A stretch of 64,000 nucleotides of DNA from Streptomyces sp. NRRL F-525 (GCF_000716605.1 NZ_JNXE01000001.1:310001-374000), one strand, 5' to 3'; shown: positions 52,105 through 61,420, counted from the first letter of the stretch. Numbers and translations: made by a program. Notes: generated by a model not told the origin, from the sequence alone.

Positions 52105-53480
52105 GCACCTCGACCGACACCGAGGTCGTGCACGTCATACGCGGCGAGGTCGATCACGGCGCGCCCGTCGGCCACGGCCGCGCCGGCTCGGCCTTCACCG
52201 CACCGGCCCTCGACCTGGACCGCCTCGTCTGGCCCCGCACCGAACCCGGCCCCGCCTTCCACGTGCCCGTCGCGGAGATCGTCGACCTGCTGGTGGAGAC
52301 CGGCGAGGCACTCAAGGCCGACCGCGAGGGCCTGCTCGCCGAGGCCCTCGACCGGATGATCCCGGTCAGCCCCCTGCCCGCCGAGGTCCTCGAACGCGCC
52401 TACGCCGTGCTGTGGCGCAGCTTCCAACGGCCGGGCCTGTACGCCCAGATCGACCACGAACTCGGCGGAGCGGACGTGCTCGACGGCTGGCGCGAGGTAC
52501 GCCTGCCCGAGAACCGGACCGCGGCCACCCGCGCGTTCCCGCCGCGCCTGGTGCACATCATCGCGGGCAACGCCCCCGGCGTCGCCGCGATGTCCGTCGT
52601 GCGCGGCGCCCTCGCCAAGGGCGTCAACCTGCTGAAACTGCCCTCGAACGACCTGTTCACCGCGACCGCGATCCTGCGCACGATGGCGGCGGTCGCCCCC
52701 GGCCACCCCGTGGTGCGCTCGTTCTCCGCGGTGTACTGGCGCGGCGGCGACGAGGCCGTGGAGAGCGTGCTGTTCCGCCCGCAGTTCTTCGACAAGCTGG
52801 TCGCCTGGGGCGGCGAGGCCACGATCCGCGGGGCACTGCGGTATGTCGGTCCGGGATTCGAGCTCGTCTCCTTCGACCCCAAGACCTCCATCTCGCTGAT
52901 CGGCCGCGAGGCGTTCGAGTCCCCCGAGACTCTCGCCCGAGCCGCCGACGCGGGCGCCGCCGACGCCACCTTCTTCAACCAACAGGCCTGCGTGGCCAGC
53001 CGCTTCCAGTTCGTCGAGGGCTCCTGGGAGGACGCCGACCGCTACGCCGCCCTGCTGTGCGAACGCCTCGGCGTGGCAAGGGAGTTCAGCTCGGCCGACG
53101 GTCCGCGGGTCGCCGCCGGACTCCGCGAGGAGATCGACGTCCTGCGCTCCCTGACACCCGACTACCGGGTGTGGGGCGGCTACGACGGCCGGGGCCTGGT
53201 CATCCGCTCGCCCGAACCGGTCGACTTCCACCCCGACGGAAAGATCGTCGACGTCGTCCCCGTCGGCGCGTTGACGGAAGCCGTCGCACACGCCGGAGTC
53301 GCCACGCAGACGGTCGGCGTGTACCCGGACACCCGCAAGGCGGAACTGCGCGACGCCCTCGCCTGCGCCGGAGTCCAGCGCGTGGTCTCCCTCGGCAGGG
53401 CGGGCGGAATGCCGCCGGGCCTCTCCCACGACGGCTTCTACCCGCTGCAACGCCTCATGCGCTGGGTGAACGACGAGTGA
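52101..53480 (+). CDS. LuxC-like acyl-CoA/acyl-enzyme reductase
   Basis: 459-residue LuxC-family reductase (aldehyde dehydrogenase fold). IAGNAPGVAAMS (154-165) is the NADPH-site signature; Cys297 in NQQACVAS is the acyl-carrying nucleophile. It should reduce an activated acyl group to the aldehyde with NADPH. Together with 50761 it is a full LuxC-LuxE pair without luxAB or luxD. It is coupled to the import genes, so the substrate acid may be reduced soon after uptake or an end product made into an aldehyde. Confidence 0.9.
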   Translation: MSTSTDTEVVHVIRGEVDHGAPVGHGRAGSAFTAPALDLDRLVWPRTEPGPAFHVPVAEIVDLLVETGEALKADREGLLAEALDRMIPVSPLPAEVLERAYAVLWRSFQRPGLYAQIDHELGGADVLDGWREVRLPENRTAATRAFPPRLVHIIAGNAPGVAAMSVVRGALAKGVNLLKLPSNDLFTATAILRTMAAVAPGHPVVRSFSAVYWRGGDEAVESVLFRPQFFDKLVAWGGEATIRGALRYVGPGFELVSFDPKTSISLIGREAFESPETLARAADAGAADATFFNQQACVASRFQFVEGSWEDADRYAALLCERLGVAREFSSADGPRVAAGLREEIDVLRSLTPDYRVWGGYDGRGLVIRSPEPVDFHPDGKIVDVVPVGALTEAVAHAGVATQTVGVYPDTRKAELRDALACAGVQRVVSLGRAGGMPPGLSHDGFYPLQRLMRWVNDE

Positions 53481-53515
53481 CGCGGCGGCCCCGCGACCCG
53501 GCGGGAGCACGGCTG

Positions 53516-54652
53516 CTACTTCAGCCCGATCGCCGCGCAGGCCGCCGCGTACTCCGGGGTGCAGATGTCCTTGACGGTGTAGATGCCGTCCGCGATCACG
53601 GTGTCCTTGATGTTGTCCTTCGTGAGCGAGACCACCGGTACCAGCATCGCGGGGATCTTCTCCTCCGTGGGGCTGTCGACCGTGTCGCGGGTCAGCGCGT
53701 CGAACTGGATGTCGCGGCCCTGGACCTTGTACACCGCCATCTCCGCGGCCCGGGTGGCCTCTTCGGGGAACGGCTTGTACGCGGTCATGTACTGCTCGCC
53801 CGAGACGATCCGCTGCACCGCGTCCAGATTCGCGTCCTGGCCCGTCACCGGCGGGATCTTGGTCGCGCCCGCGTCCTTCAGGGCCTTGATGACGGCGCCC
53901 GCCAGTCCGTCGTTGGCCGCGTACACCGCGGCGATGTCGTCGAGGCCGACCGCCTTGATCGCCTTCTTCATGTTCGCCTCGGCGACCGCGGGCGACCACG
54001 CCGCGGTGTCGTACTCCTTGGCTATCTTCACCTTGTCCTTGAGTTCGCCGAGGGCACCGTCCTTGAACTTCGCGTAGTTCGTGTCGGCGGGGTCGCCGTT
54101 CATCATGACGACCTTGCTGACAGCCGCCTTGCTCCCGAGCGCCGTGATGAGGGCGCGGGCCTGGATCTCGCCGACGAGTTCGTTGTCGTGCGAGACGTAC
54201 GCGGCGATCGGGCCCTCCGCGAGCCGGTCGTAGGCGATGACGGGGATGCCGGCGTCCTTCGCCTTCCGGACGTCCGGCGCGATGGCCTTGGAGTTCAGCG
54301 CGTCCACCAGGATGACGTCGACCTTCCGGTCCACCATCTGCTGGAACTGCCGGCTCTGCTTCGCCTCGCTCGCCTCGGCGTTGGCGTAGACGACCTTGCC
54401 CTTGCCGTTGGTGAGGGCGGCGACCTCCTTCACGATGACGGGGTGGTCGAAGGCCTCGAAGCGTGCGGTGTCCTTGTCGGGCAGGAGCAGTCCCACCGTG
54501 ATGTCGTCGCCCTTCTTCGGAGAAGCGGAACCATCGCTTCCGACGACTCCGTCGACGACGCCGCACGCGGTGAGCGCGAGGGCGGACGCGGAGGCGGTCA
54601 GTGCCGTCGCGAGGTGACGCACGGGGATTCCACAGAGGGCGGGAGCGCTCAC
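53516..54652 (-). CDS. Sugar-type ABC solute-binding lipoprotein (orphan)
   Basis: 378-residue type I binding protein of the xylose/ribose kind: lipobox LTACG after a hydrophobic leader, DDITVGLLLPDKDTARFEAFDHP, DALNSKAIAPDVRKAKDAGIPVIAYDRL and VTGQDANLDAVQRI. Usually works with an ATPase and permease, but none is adjacent. The GTG at 54652 is chosen because the leader starts there; ribosome site is weak. It lies at the right edge of the island. Confidence 0.86.
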   Translation of the reverse strand: MSAPALCGIPVRHLATALTASASALALTACGVVDGVVGSDGSASPKKGDDITVGLLLPDKDTARFEAFDHPVIVKEVAALTNGKGKVVYANAEASEAKQSRQFQQMVDRKVDVILVDALNSKAIAPDVRKAKDAGIPVIAYDRLAEGPIAAYVSHDNELVGEIQARALITALGSKAAVSKVVMMNGDPADTNYAKFKDGALGELKDKVKIAKEYDTAAWSPAVAEANMKKAIKAVGLDDIAAVYAANDGLAGAVIKALKDAGATKIPPVTGQDANLDAVQRIVSGEQYMTAYKPFPEEATRAAEMAVYKVQGRDIQFDALTRDTVDSPTEEKIPAMLVPVVSLTKDNIKDTVIADGIYTVKDICTPEYAAACAAIGLK

Positions 54653-55080
54653 GTGAGGCGCCTTTCGAGTGTGTGGGGGAGGGGGGCCGGGTGTCTTTGG
54701 GGGGCGTTGAAGTCCGGTGTCGGGTGAGAAGTGGCTGTCAGGCGGGGGGACTTGTCCCCTGCGTCCGCGGGGGCAGGGCGGCTTCGATTCGGCCTCCGCG
54801 ACCGGGAGTTGCTCCTTCGCCTGTGCGATTCCTGTCTCCGGTCGCCACCGTCGCACTTCCTTGATGTGGACGGGGTGGCGATCACGGGGAGAGGTTGTGG
54901 CGGCTTCGGTGACCCGGTTTGAGACGCGTGGGCCGCAGCGGGTGTTGGGGTCTACGGTTCCGTCGTCCAGCGGCACCGCGCCGATGCCCGAAACTTCCGT
55001 TCCGCGCCAAGAGGCCTGTCGGGGCCGGGAGTTGCCGACACGCTGAAGGGGGTCGCCATGATCCGGGGGCGGGGCGGGGC
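54653..55080. other. 428-bp gap without a supported gene
   Basis: Upstream region of the 53516 lipoprotein gene, G-rich on the plus strand near 54670-54780. Several short open frames overlap here, but none has family features or a convincing ribosome site. Possibly eroded DNA between the binding protein and the kinase remnant. Confidence 0.6.
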
Positions 55081-55437
55081 GGACAGGGAGTGGCCCTGGG
55101 GCTGGCCGTCGCGCACGCCTTGGCACAGGTGCACCGGGCGGGCGTCGTGCACCGGGACATCAAACCGTCCAACATCCTGCTCTCCCCGGACGGACCGAGG
55201 ATCATCGACTTCGGGATCGCCCACGTACATGTCGCCGAGCAGGTCAAGTCGCTCCCGGTCGCCGCCGCCTCCGACGTGTTCTCCCTCGGCGGCACGCTGT
55301 ACTTCGCCGCCACGGGTCGGCACCCCTTCGACGGGGAGGGCGACTACGAGGTGCTCGTCGCCGTGTGCACCCGCGACGCGGATCTCAACTCGGTGCCGGA
55401 GCCGGTCCGTTCGGCTACTGGAAGGGTTCCTGGGCCT
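55081..55437 (+). pseudogene. Ser/Thr protein kinase remnant
   Basis: One frame shows LAVAHALAQVHRAGVVHRD, then IKPSNILLSPDG and IIDFGIA, the catalytic loop and DFG of a Hanks-type kinase, then ASDVFSLGGTLYFAATGRHPF. The N-lobe (Gly-loop, Lys) is absent, and the activation segment with GSPxYMSPEQ between DFG and ASDVFS is deleted. The frame then shifts into a Arg-rich run. It is a decayed fragment, not a working kinase. Confidence 0.8.
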
Positions 55438-55543
55438 GAAGGTGGAGCTCGCCGTCGACGGCACCCGGGTCGCCGCGTACCCCGACGCGGGTTTCGAGCG
55501 CTTCACCGCGACCGAATTGTCGGCGCGCCGACGTCTTCTAACA
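55410..55543 (+). pseudogene. Second decayed coding fragment
   Basis: In another frame than the kinase remnant, LLEGFLGLKVELAVDGT and then RVAAYPDAGFERFTATEL read as protein-like sequence of unknown family, without start and ending in AT-rich DNA. It looks like the tail of another broken gene joined to the kinase piece. Confidence 0.45.
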
Positions 55544-55556
55544 AAATTATCATCGA

Positions 55557-55570
55557 AATTGTTAACAATT
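55557..55570. promoter_or_regulatory. Palindromic operator AATTGTTAACAATT
   Basis: Perfect 14-bp palindrome in an AT-rich patch (55540-55572), about 140 bp before the tannase-like gene. Its sequence differs from the island motif. Candidate site for a LacI-, MarR- or TetR-type repressor of 55708. Confidence 0.55.
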
Positions 55571-55707
55571 CCCGGCTCCGGCTCAGGGTCCCCGCCTACA
55601 GTCTGGGACTCGTACGAGCCGCACAGCCAGACTTGCCCGCGGCGTCGCCGGGGTGGTGCCCAAGTACGGCTGTGACCACGCAACTCGCTGTACAAGGAGG
55701 TCCACGG

Positions 55708-57462
55708 GTGGACATGAACCGCAGAACGGTCATCCGCAGTGCCACGGGCGTCGCAGCCCTGGCCACGTTCGGAGTCGCCGAGGGCACGGCGGGCACGGCG
55801 TTCGCCGCCACCTCGTCGTCGAGCAGTTCGTCGAGCACGTCCTCGGCGTACTCGCTGGAGCTCGACCCCACGGCCTGGTCGTACGACGCGACCAACGACG
55901 TGTACTACCAGATCGGGAAGGTGTACGTCGCGAACCCGGCTGCGACGGACTACGAGAACCTGTCGATCTATGTGCCGGGCGCCTACCTGACGGCCACCGC
56001 GAACAGCGACGGGACCACGTACACCGCGAAGGCCAACCCGAAGGGCACCGTCGGCGCGTACTCGGGCCGCACGGCGCCGATCGTGATCCCGGTCAACACC
56101 CCCGGCTACGCCCAGCAGGCGCCGGCCACGTCCTACAGCTACACCAGCGTGTCGGCGTACCTGGAGGCCGGGCTCGTCTACGTGTGGCCGGGCCTGCGCG
56201 GCCGGGACAGCTCGACCAGCACCCGCTCCGACGCGGCCCCCTGGGGCGTGACCGACCTCAAGGCCGCGGTCCGCTTCCTCCGGTACAACAGCGGAGTCCT
56301 GCCCGGCAGCACGGACGACATCGTCCTGTTCGGCATGAGCGGCGGCGGCGCCCAGGACACCGTGGCGGGCACCTCCGGCGACAGCCCCCTGTTCGAGCCG
56401 TACCTGCGCACGATCGGCGCGGCGATGGAGGACGCCCAGGGCCGGCCGCTCAGCGACGCGGTCGCCGGTGTCATGGCCTGGTGCCCGATCACCGACCTCG
56501 CCGAGGCCAACCTGTCCTACGAGTGGAACATGGGCCAGTTCGCCTCGACCGGCACGCGCGCGTCCACCACGTGGACCAGCGCCTACTCGGCGGACCTCGC
56601 GAAGGCCTGGCCCAAGTACCTCAACCGCCTGGGCCTGCGCGACGAGCACGGCAGGCGCCTGCGGCTGACCGAGTCCAGCAACGGCACGTATCTGTCCGGC
56701 AGTTACTACGACCACCTGATCGGGGTGATCACCACCTCGCTGAACAACTTCCTGTCGGACAACACCTTCCCGTACACCATCACGACCCAGGGCGGCCCGC
56801 CCGGATCGGGCCAGACGGGGACCTCGACCACGTACGAGACGGTCGCCGACTACATCGCCTACCTCAACACCGGCAGCACCTGGGTCACCTACGACGCCAC
56901 GACGAACACCGCCACGGTGTCCGGCCTCGAAGGCTTCGTGAACAGCCAGAAGACCGCGAACAAGCCGGTCGGCGCGTTCGACGGATACTCCCGCGGGCAG
57001 GGCGAGAACAGCGTCTTCGCGATGGGACTCAACGCCCCGTCGCACTTCGCGCCGCTCACGCGTGACGTCATCAAGGCGAACGAGACGACGTACGCCACGT
57101 ACTCCGACTGGGACTCCGCCTACGGCTCCTCGGCCTACGACAGCGACTTCGCCAAGAAGGACAGCGTCGGCAAGGACATGGCCTGGCGGGGCGACGCGTA
57201 CAACCCGCTGTACTTCCTCTCGCCCGCGTTCGCCGGCTACCGGCAGTCGAAGGTGGCGCGGCACTGGCGCATCCGCACCGGCATCATGCAGGGCGACACG
57301 GCCAACACCACCGAGATCAACGTCCAGTTGGCCCTGCTGAACTACGGCATCCGCGACGTCGACTTCGCCACCGTGTGGGCCATGGCGCACACCATGGCCG
57401 AGCGCACCGGCGACGCGACGACCAACTTCATCAGCTGGGTGGAGTCCGTGGTCAAGAAGTGA
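55708..57462 (+). CDS. Secreted tannase-like alpha/beta hydrolase
   Basis: 584-residue secreted esterase. The leader begins MNRRTVIRSATGVAALATFG (Tat-like RR) and ends near AFAA, then a Ser-rich linker. Nucleophile elbow GMSGGG with Ser211, followed by AQDT as in subtype A tannases. Long C-terminal part with DYIAYLNTG and RGQGENSVFAMG. It likely cleaves esters of phenolic or plant compounds outside the cell. GTG 55708 has AAGGAGG seven bases before; ATG 55714 is an alternative. Confidence 0.84.
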   Translation: MDMNRRTVIRSATGVAALATFGVAEGTAGTAFAATSSSSSSSSTSSAYSLELDPTAWSYDATNDVYYQIGKVYVANPAATDYENLSIYVPGAYLTATANSDGTTYTAKANPKGTVGAYSGRTAPIVIPVNTPGYAQQAPATSYSYTSVSAYLEAGLVYVWPGLRGRDSSTSTRSDAAPWGVTDLKAAVRFLRYNSGVLPGSTDDIVLFGMSGGGAQDTVAGTSGDSPLFEPYLRTIGAAMEDAQGRPLSDAVAGVMAWCPITDLAEANLSYEWNMGQFASTGTRASTTWTSAYSADLAKAWPKYLNRLGLRDEHGRRLRLTESSNGTYLSGSYYDHLIGVITTSLNNFLSDNTFPYTITTQGGPPGSGQTGTSTTYETVADYIAYLNTGSTWVTYDATTNTATVSGLEGFVNSQKTANKPVGAFDGYSRGQGENSVFAMGLNAPSHFAPLTRDVIKANETTYATYSDWDSAYGSSAYDSDFAKKDSVGKDMAWRGDAYNPLYFLSPAFAGYRQSKVARHWRIRTGIMQGDTANTTEINVQLALLNYGIRDVDFATVWAMAHTMAERTGDATTNFISWVESVVKK

Positions 57463-57479
57463 CCGGCGACTAGGACACC

Positions 57480-57517
57480 CCGGGCGCCCGACCGGCGACT
57501 TTCGGTCGGGCGCCCGG
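57480..57517. terminator. 15-bp hairpin terminator after tannase-like gene
   Basis: CCGGGCGCCCGACCG (57480-57494) pairs perfectly with CGGTCGGGCGCCCGG (57503-57517), loop GCGACTTT. Located 17 bases after the stop of 55708. Factor-independent-like terminator without U-tract. Confidence 0.88.
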
Positions 57518-57573
57518 CATCGTCTCCGCTCGCGTGCGGGAATGGCCGCGGCCCCACCCCGGTTGCCACGATC

Positions 57574-58449
57574 ATGACGACGACTGCGCCACGCCCCGAG
57601 ATCCTGCGCTACACAGCCTTCTCCAGCGACCCCGCCGGTGGAAACCCCGCGGGTGTCGTCCTGGACGCCACCGCTCTGGACGACAGCGCCATGCTGGCCA
57701 TCGCCGCCGACCTCGGATACTCGGAGTCCGCGTTCCTGACGGCGCCCCCGGAGGGTCTCGGCGCCGAGGACGGGCGGGCGTACACCATCCGGTACTTCAG
57801 TCCCAAGGCCGAGGTGCCGTTCTGCGGGCACGCCACCGTCGCGACCGCCCTGGCGCTCGCCGAACGGGTGGGCCCAGGGGAGCTGGTGTTCGCGACACGC
57901 GCCGGCACCGTGCCGGTGGAGGTGGTCGAGGAGGACGGGACGCTCCGGGCCACGCTCACCAGCGTCGAACCGCACCTCGAGGACATCACCGACGCCGATC
58001 TCACGGAGGCGCTCGCCGCGCTCGGCTGGCCGGAGGCCGACCTCGACCCCGCCTTCCCGCCCCGCATCGCCTTCGCGGGCGCCCGCCATCTCGTCCTCGC
58101 GGCGGCGACCCGCGCCCGACTCGCGGACCTCGCCTACGACTTCGCCCGCCTCGAAGCCCTGATGCACCAACTCGACCTGACCACCGTCCAGTTGGTGTGG
58201 CGGGAGTCGGCCACCGTCTTCCACGTCCGTGACCCCTTCCCCGTCGGCGGAGTCGTCGAGGACCCGGCGACCGGCGCGGCGGCGGCCGCGTTCGGTGCGT
58301 ACGCGCGTCAACTCGGCCTGGTCCCCGAGGACTCCGTCCTCACCCTGCACCAGGGCGAGGACCTCGGCCGCCCCGGCGAACTCACGGTGACCCTGCGCGC
58401 GGGCGACCCGCGGGTCCGTGTCGGCGGCGCGGGAACACGCATCGGCTGA
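57574..58449 (+). CDS. PhzF-family isomerase/epimerase
   Basis: 291-residue PhzF-fold protein. Catalytic Glu51 in YSESAF, the YFSPKAEVPFCGHAT signature and EDPATGAAAAAFGAY at the second domain are complete. PhzF proteins isomerise or epimerise small metabolites; the substrate here is unknown. Stands alone between the tannase-like and DUF1963 genes. Confidence 0.9.
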   Translation: MTTTAPRPEILRYTAFSSDPAGGNPAGVVLDATALDDSAMLAIAADLGYSESAFLTAPPEGLGAEDGRAYTIRYFSPKAEVPFCGHATVATALALAERVGPGELVFATRAGTVPVEVVEEDGTLRATLTSVEPHLEDITDADLTEALAALGWPEADLDPAFPPRIAFAGARHLVLAAATRARLADLAYDFARLEALMHQLDLTTVQLVWRESATVFHVRDPFPVGGVVEDPATGAAAAAFGAYARQLGLVPEDSVLTLHQGEDLGRPGELTVTLRAGDPRVRVGGAGTRIG

Positions 58450-58516
58450 AGGGTGAGCCCCTGGCCGCCTCCGGGATACGCACCTGTTGTCAGTGGCCCG
58501 TGGCACGATCCCGGTC

Positions 58517-59308
58517 ATGACAGCGATCGACGAACAGCTCCTTCTTGAGACGGCCGCCAAACACGGCGTACCCGCCCCAGTCGTAAGGGAGTTGATGGCC
58601 CACGCGCGGCCGTGTCTCTACCTGGTGCCGTACGAGCAAGTGCCCGAGTCCCGTCGGGAAACGGCCCGCCCCGCCGCACGGACGGGCGGGCTCCCCGCAC
58701 TGCCGGACGGGGTGAACTGGCCCGACGGGAATGAGCCGTTGGCGCTGAGCGTCGACTGCGCGGCCCTGCCTCGCGACGTCCTGGACATCGAACTGCCTGC
58801 CGATGGGCACCTGTTGCTCTTCACCGAGATCGAGTACCCGCCGGAGTCGTCCACGGTGCTCCACATACCTGCCGGGGTACGCACCTCGGAGCGCCCCGCC
58901 ACATATCAACTCGACGGTGAGGACGTGCGGTCCAGGGTCTATGAACCACGCACCCTGTACCCCGTGGCCGGGCTGACCTTCGACGGCGAGTGGCAAGGGG
59001 GCCCGCAGATCGGCGCGTTCCTCGACGGCGACGGAAACGGCGACGGCGGCCAGGACGCGCTGCACAGTTTCGAGGAGGCCGTCCTCGACCTGGCCTACGG
59101 CGGCCATCGCCCCGGCGTCCGCGTCCAGATCGGCGGCTTCTCCGACCCGTGGGACATGGCACCGGACACGGGCGAACTCGTCCTCTTCGCGCAGTTGGCC
59201 GGGCAGGCGATCGACTACAACGTGTTCACGATGAACCTGATCGTCGGGACCCGGGAGGACATCGCGGCCCGGCGGTACACCGGGCTCCAGTACGAGCAGC
59301 AGTGCTAG
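58517..59308 (+). CDS. DUF1963 (YwqG-like) protein
   Basis: 263-residue DUF1963 protein: ARTGGLPALPDGVNWP, LALSVDCAALP, HLLLFTEIEY and the terminal GGFSDPWDMAP and DTGELVLFAQL parts match the family. Function unknown; cytosolic, no signal. ATG 58517 chosen over an upstream in-frame GTG at 58487. Its stop overlaps the stop of the convergent SDR gene. Confidence 0.86.
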   Translation: MTAIDEQLLLETAAKHGVPAPVVRELMAHARPCLYLVPYEQVPESRRETARPAARTGGLPALPDGVNWPDGNEPLALSVDCAALPRDVLDIELPADGHLLLFTEIEYPPESSTVLHIPAGVRTSERPATYQLDGEDVRSRVYEPRTLYPVAGLTFDGEWQGGPQIGAFLDGDGNGDGGQDALHSFEEAVLDLAYGGHRPGVRVQIGGFSDPWDMAPDTGELVLFAQLAGQAIDYNVFTMNLIVGTREDIAARRYTGLQYEQQC

Positions 59309-60195
59309 GCACCCCGTCGTGCGGCTCGGCCGTCAACTGCCCCTACGAGGTCGGCAGTTGCGTCCCACAGCCGCCCGGCCAAGGCCGGGTCCAAGCCGGC
59401 CTTGCTCTGTCGTCGTAGGGCCGGGGAGCCCCGGAAGCCGCCCAGGCCGTCCGGGCCGACGTAGGAGTTGCCGGGGACGTCCTGCGTCGCGGCGTAGAGC
59501 AGGGACAGTGCTCCGCGCTCGGGGGCGTTGGTGAGGAACGTGAACCGGTTGACGACGTTCGACCGGGAGTGGGCCGCCAGTGAGGTGCGGGCGATGCCCG
59601 GACTGGCCAGGATCGAGCGGACCGGGCTGTTCGCGGCGGTGAGCCGGCGCTGCAACTCCAGTGAGAACAGGACGACCGCGAGCTTCGACGCCTGGTATGC
59701 CTGCATCCCGTTGTGCTTGCGGGTGCGCCAGTCGAGGTCGTCCAGGTCGAGCCTGCCCTGCTTGTGCAGTTCGCTGGTGACGTGCACGACGCGGTCGGTG
59801 ATGTGACCGAGGAGCAGGTTGGTCAGCAGGAAGGGGCCGGTGTGGTTGGTGGTGGTCTGCAGGTCCAGGCCGTCGGCCGTGCGCGCGGCCGGGATGTCCA
59901 TCACGCCGGCGTTGTTGATCAGGATGTCGAGGCCGCCGGACCAGGCGTCGGCGAAGGCGCGTACGGAGGTCAGGTCGGACACGTCGAGCGGTCGGACGTC
60001 GAAGGTGCCGGGCAGACCGGCGACCGCGCTGCGGGCCTTGCCGGTGTCGCGTACCCCCAGCAAGACGCGGGCACCCACGCGGGCGAGTTCGCGTGCCGTG
60101 ATCAGGCCGAGGCCGCGGCCGGCACCGGTGATCACCACCGTACGGCCGGTGAGGTCCGGGAGATCCTGCTCGGTCCAACTGGGCATACGGCTCAT
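59305..60195 (-). CDS. SDR oxidoreductase (retinol-dehydrogenase-like)
   Basis: 296-residue SDR of the extended WW-oxidoreductase/retinol-dehydrogenase-like kind: TGAGRGLG, NNAGVM, YQASKLA. ATG 60195 follows AGGAG. It is divergent from the MmyB-like regulator at 60363, an arrangement known as typical for this regulator family, and should be its target. Not part of the CoA island. Confidence 0.9.
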   Translation of the reverse strand: MSRMPSWTEQDLPDLTGRTVVITGAGRGLGLITARELARVGARVLLGVRDTGKARSAVAGLPGTFDVRPLDVSDLTSVRAFADAWSGGLDILINNAGVMDIPAARTADGLDLQTTTNHTGPFLLTNLLLGHITDRVVHVTSELHKQGRLDLDDLDWRTRKHNGMQAYQASKLAVVLFSLELQRRLTAANSPVRSILASPGIARTSLAAHSRSNVVNRFTFLTNAPERGALSLLYAATQDVPGNSYVGPDGLGGFRGSPALRRQSKAGLDPALAGRLWDATADLVGAVDGRAARRGA

Positions 60196-60218
60196 GGGAG
60201 TTGGCTCCTGGTTCGCTG

Positions 60219-60260
60219 TGACGGCTGACGGCTGACCGTTGACGGTTGACCGCTGATCGC
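60219..60260. repeat. Six tandem 7-bp repeats TGACSGY
   Basis: TGACGGC, TGACGGC, TGACCGT, TGACGGT, TGACCGC, TGATCGC in direct tandem, without gaps, in the 167-bp divergent gap between the SDR and the regulator. Likely binding array for the 60363 regulator. Confidence 0.8.
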
Positions 60261-60362
60261 CTCGCCAGTGAACCCGCCCCGCCACGACCCCCGGAAGGAC
60301 CTCCGCAACCACTGAACGCCAGGTCGTGGCTGAGCCGCACCGCATGGCCGACGATGAGAACC

Positions 60363-61223
60363 ATGGACCACACGTTCGACCGCGCGTCCCTCGGCGCCTT
60401 CCTGCGCACCCGGCGCTCGGCCCTGCAACCGGAGGACGTCGGGCTGCGCCGCGGGCAGCGTCGGCGTGCTCCGGGCCTGCGCCGCGAGGAGGTGGCGGAG
60501 CTGTGCACCATGTCCGCCGACTACTTCGCCCGGCTGGAGCGCGGCGACGGGCCGCAGCCTTCGGAGCAGATGCTCGCCGCCATCGCCCGCGGCCTGCGGC
60601 TGACCCCGGACGAACGCGATCACCTGTTCCTGCTCGCCGGACACCGAACCGCCCGCCGGGGCGCGCGACTTGAGCATGTGAGCCCCGGCCTCATGCGGGT
60701 CATGGACGGCCTGGCCGACACCACCGCGCAGGTCATGGGACCGCTGGGGGAGACGCTGCTGCAGACCCCGTCCGCCGTGGCGCTGCTCGGCGAGCAGACT
60801 CGGTACACGGGCAACTCCCGTAGCGCGACGCACCGTTGGTTCACCGATCCGGCCGAGCGGGAGCGCTACGACCCCGAGGACCACGACGTCAACAGCCGGA
60901 CCAACGTCGCGCTCCTGCGCGCCGCCGTCACCCGGGACGGGCCCGGCTCGCCCGCGGCGGGCCTGGCGGACGTCCTGCGGCGCACCAGTGACGAGTTCGC
61001 CCGGCTGTGGGAGCGGCACGAGGTGGGCCTGCGCTGGAGCGAGACCAAGCGGTTCGTCCATCCTCAGGTCGGCCGGCTGGACCTCTACTGCCAGCTCCTC
61101 CTGGAGCCGGACCAGGGCCAGTCACTGCTCGTCTTCACCGCCACCCCCGGTACGGAGAGCCACGAGAAACTCGCCCTCCTCACCGTGCTCGGCACCGACC
61201 GGTTCGCCGTCGACACCGAGTGA
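60363..61223 (+). CDS. XRE regulator with MmyB-like ligand domain
   Basis: 286-residue regulator. Helix-turn-helix at about 35-75 (RRGQRRRAPGLRREEVAEL, MSADYFARLERGDGPQPS) and a PAS-like MmyB domain (HRWFTDPAERERY, LGLRW-like motifs). Family members often bind fatty acids and control a divergent SDR. ATG 60363 chosen; upstream in-frame sequence from 60246 is Pro-rich and overlaps the promoter. Confidence 0.91.
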   Translation: MDHTFDRASLGAFLRTRRSALQPEDVGLRRGQRRRAPGLRREEVAELCTMSADYFARLERGDGPQPSEQMLAAIARGLRLTPDERDHLFLLAGHRTARRGARLEHVSPGLMRVMDGLADTTAQVMGPLGETLLQTPSAVALLGEQTRYTGNSRSATHRWFTDPAERERYDPEDHDVNSRTNVALLRAAVTRDGPGSPAAGLADVLRRTSDEFARLWERHEVGLRWSETKRFVHPQVGRLDLYCQLLLEPDQGQSLLVFTATPGTESHEKLALLTVLGTDRFAVDTE

Positions 61224-61420
61224 TCCTGCGAGTACCGAGGGCTACGGCCCTGCCCGAAGCGTCAACGCGCCCTGCGTGTCGGCACTTTCCTCACTTTCTT
61301 CCCCAGCTCTTTCCTTCCGCCGGTGAACCTCGCCGGCTCCTTTCACCTCTACGACGTGTAGTGGAGGTTGCCCCGGAGTGAACTGCCGACCGACCGGGAC
61401 GGAGCGAGGAGAAGGACGCC

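Noticed and set aside
1..53480. Complete steroid (cholesterol or cholate) degradation cluster
   Set aside because: Side-chain-type enzymes are present, but no KshA/KshB, KstD, HsaA-D or P450 genes are seen. Only a general CoA-thioester pathway is supported.
54919..57462. One 847-residue kinase-esterase fusion protein
   Set aside because: The kinase part is truncated at both ends and is followed by Arg-rich nonsense; the esterase has its own ribosome site, start and signal peptide at 55708.
54952..58560. 1202-codon open frame on the minus strand
   Set aside because: Antisense to the tannase-like and PhzF genes, which have clear motifs and ribosome sites; no domain is visible in the frame.
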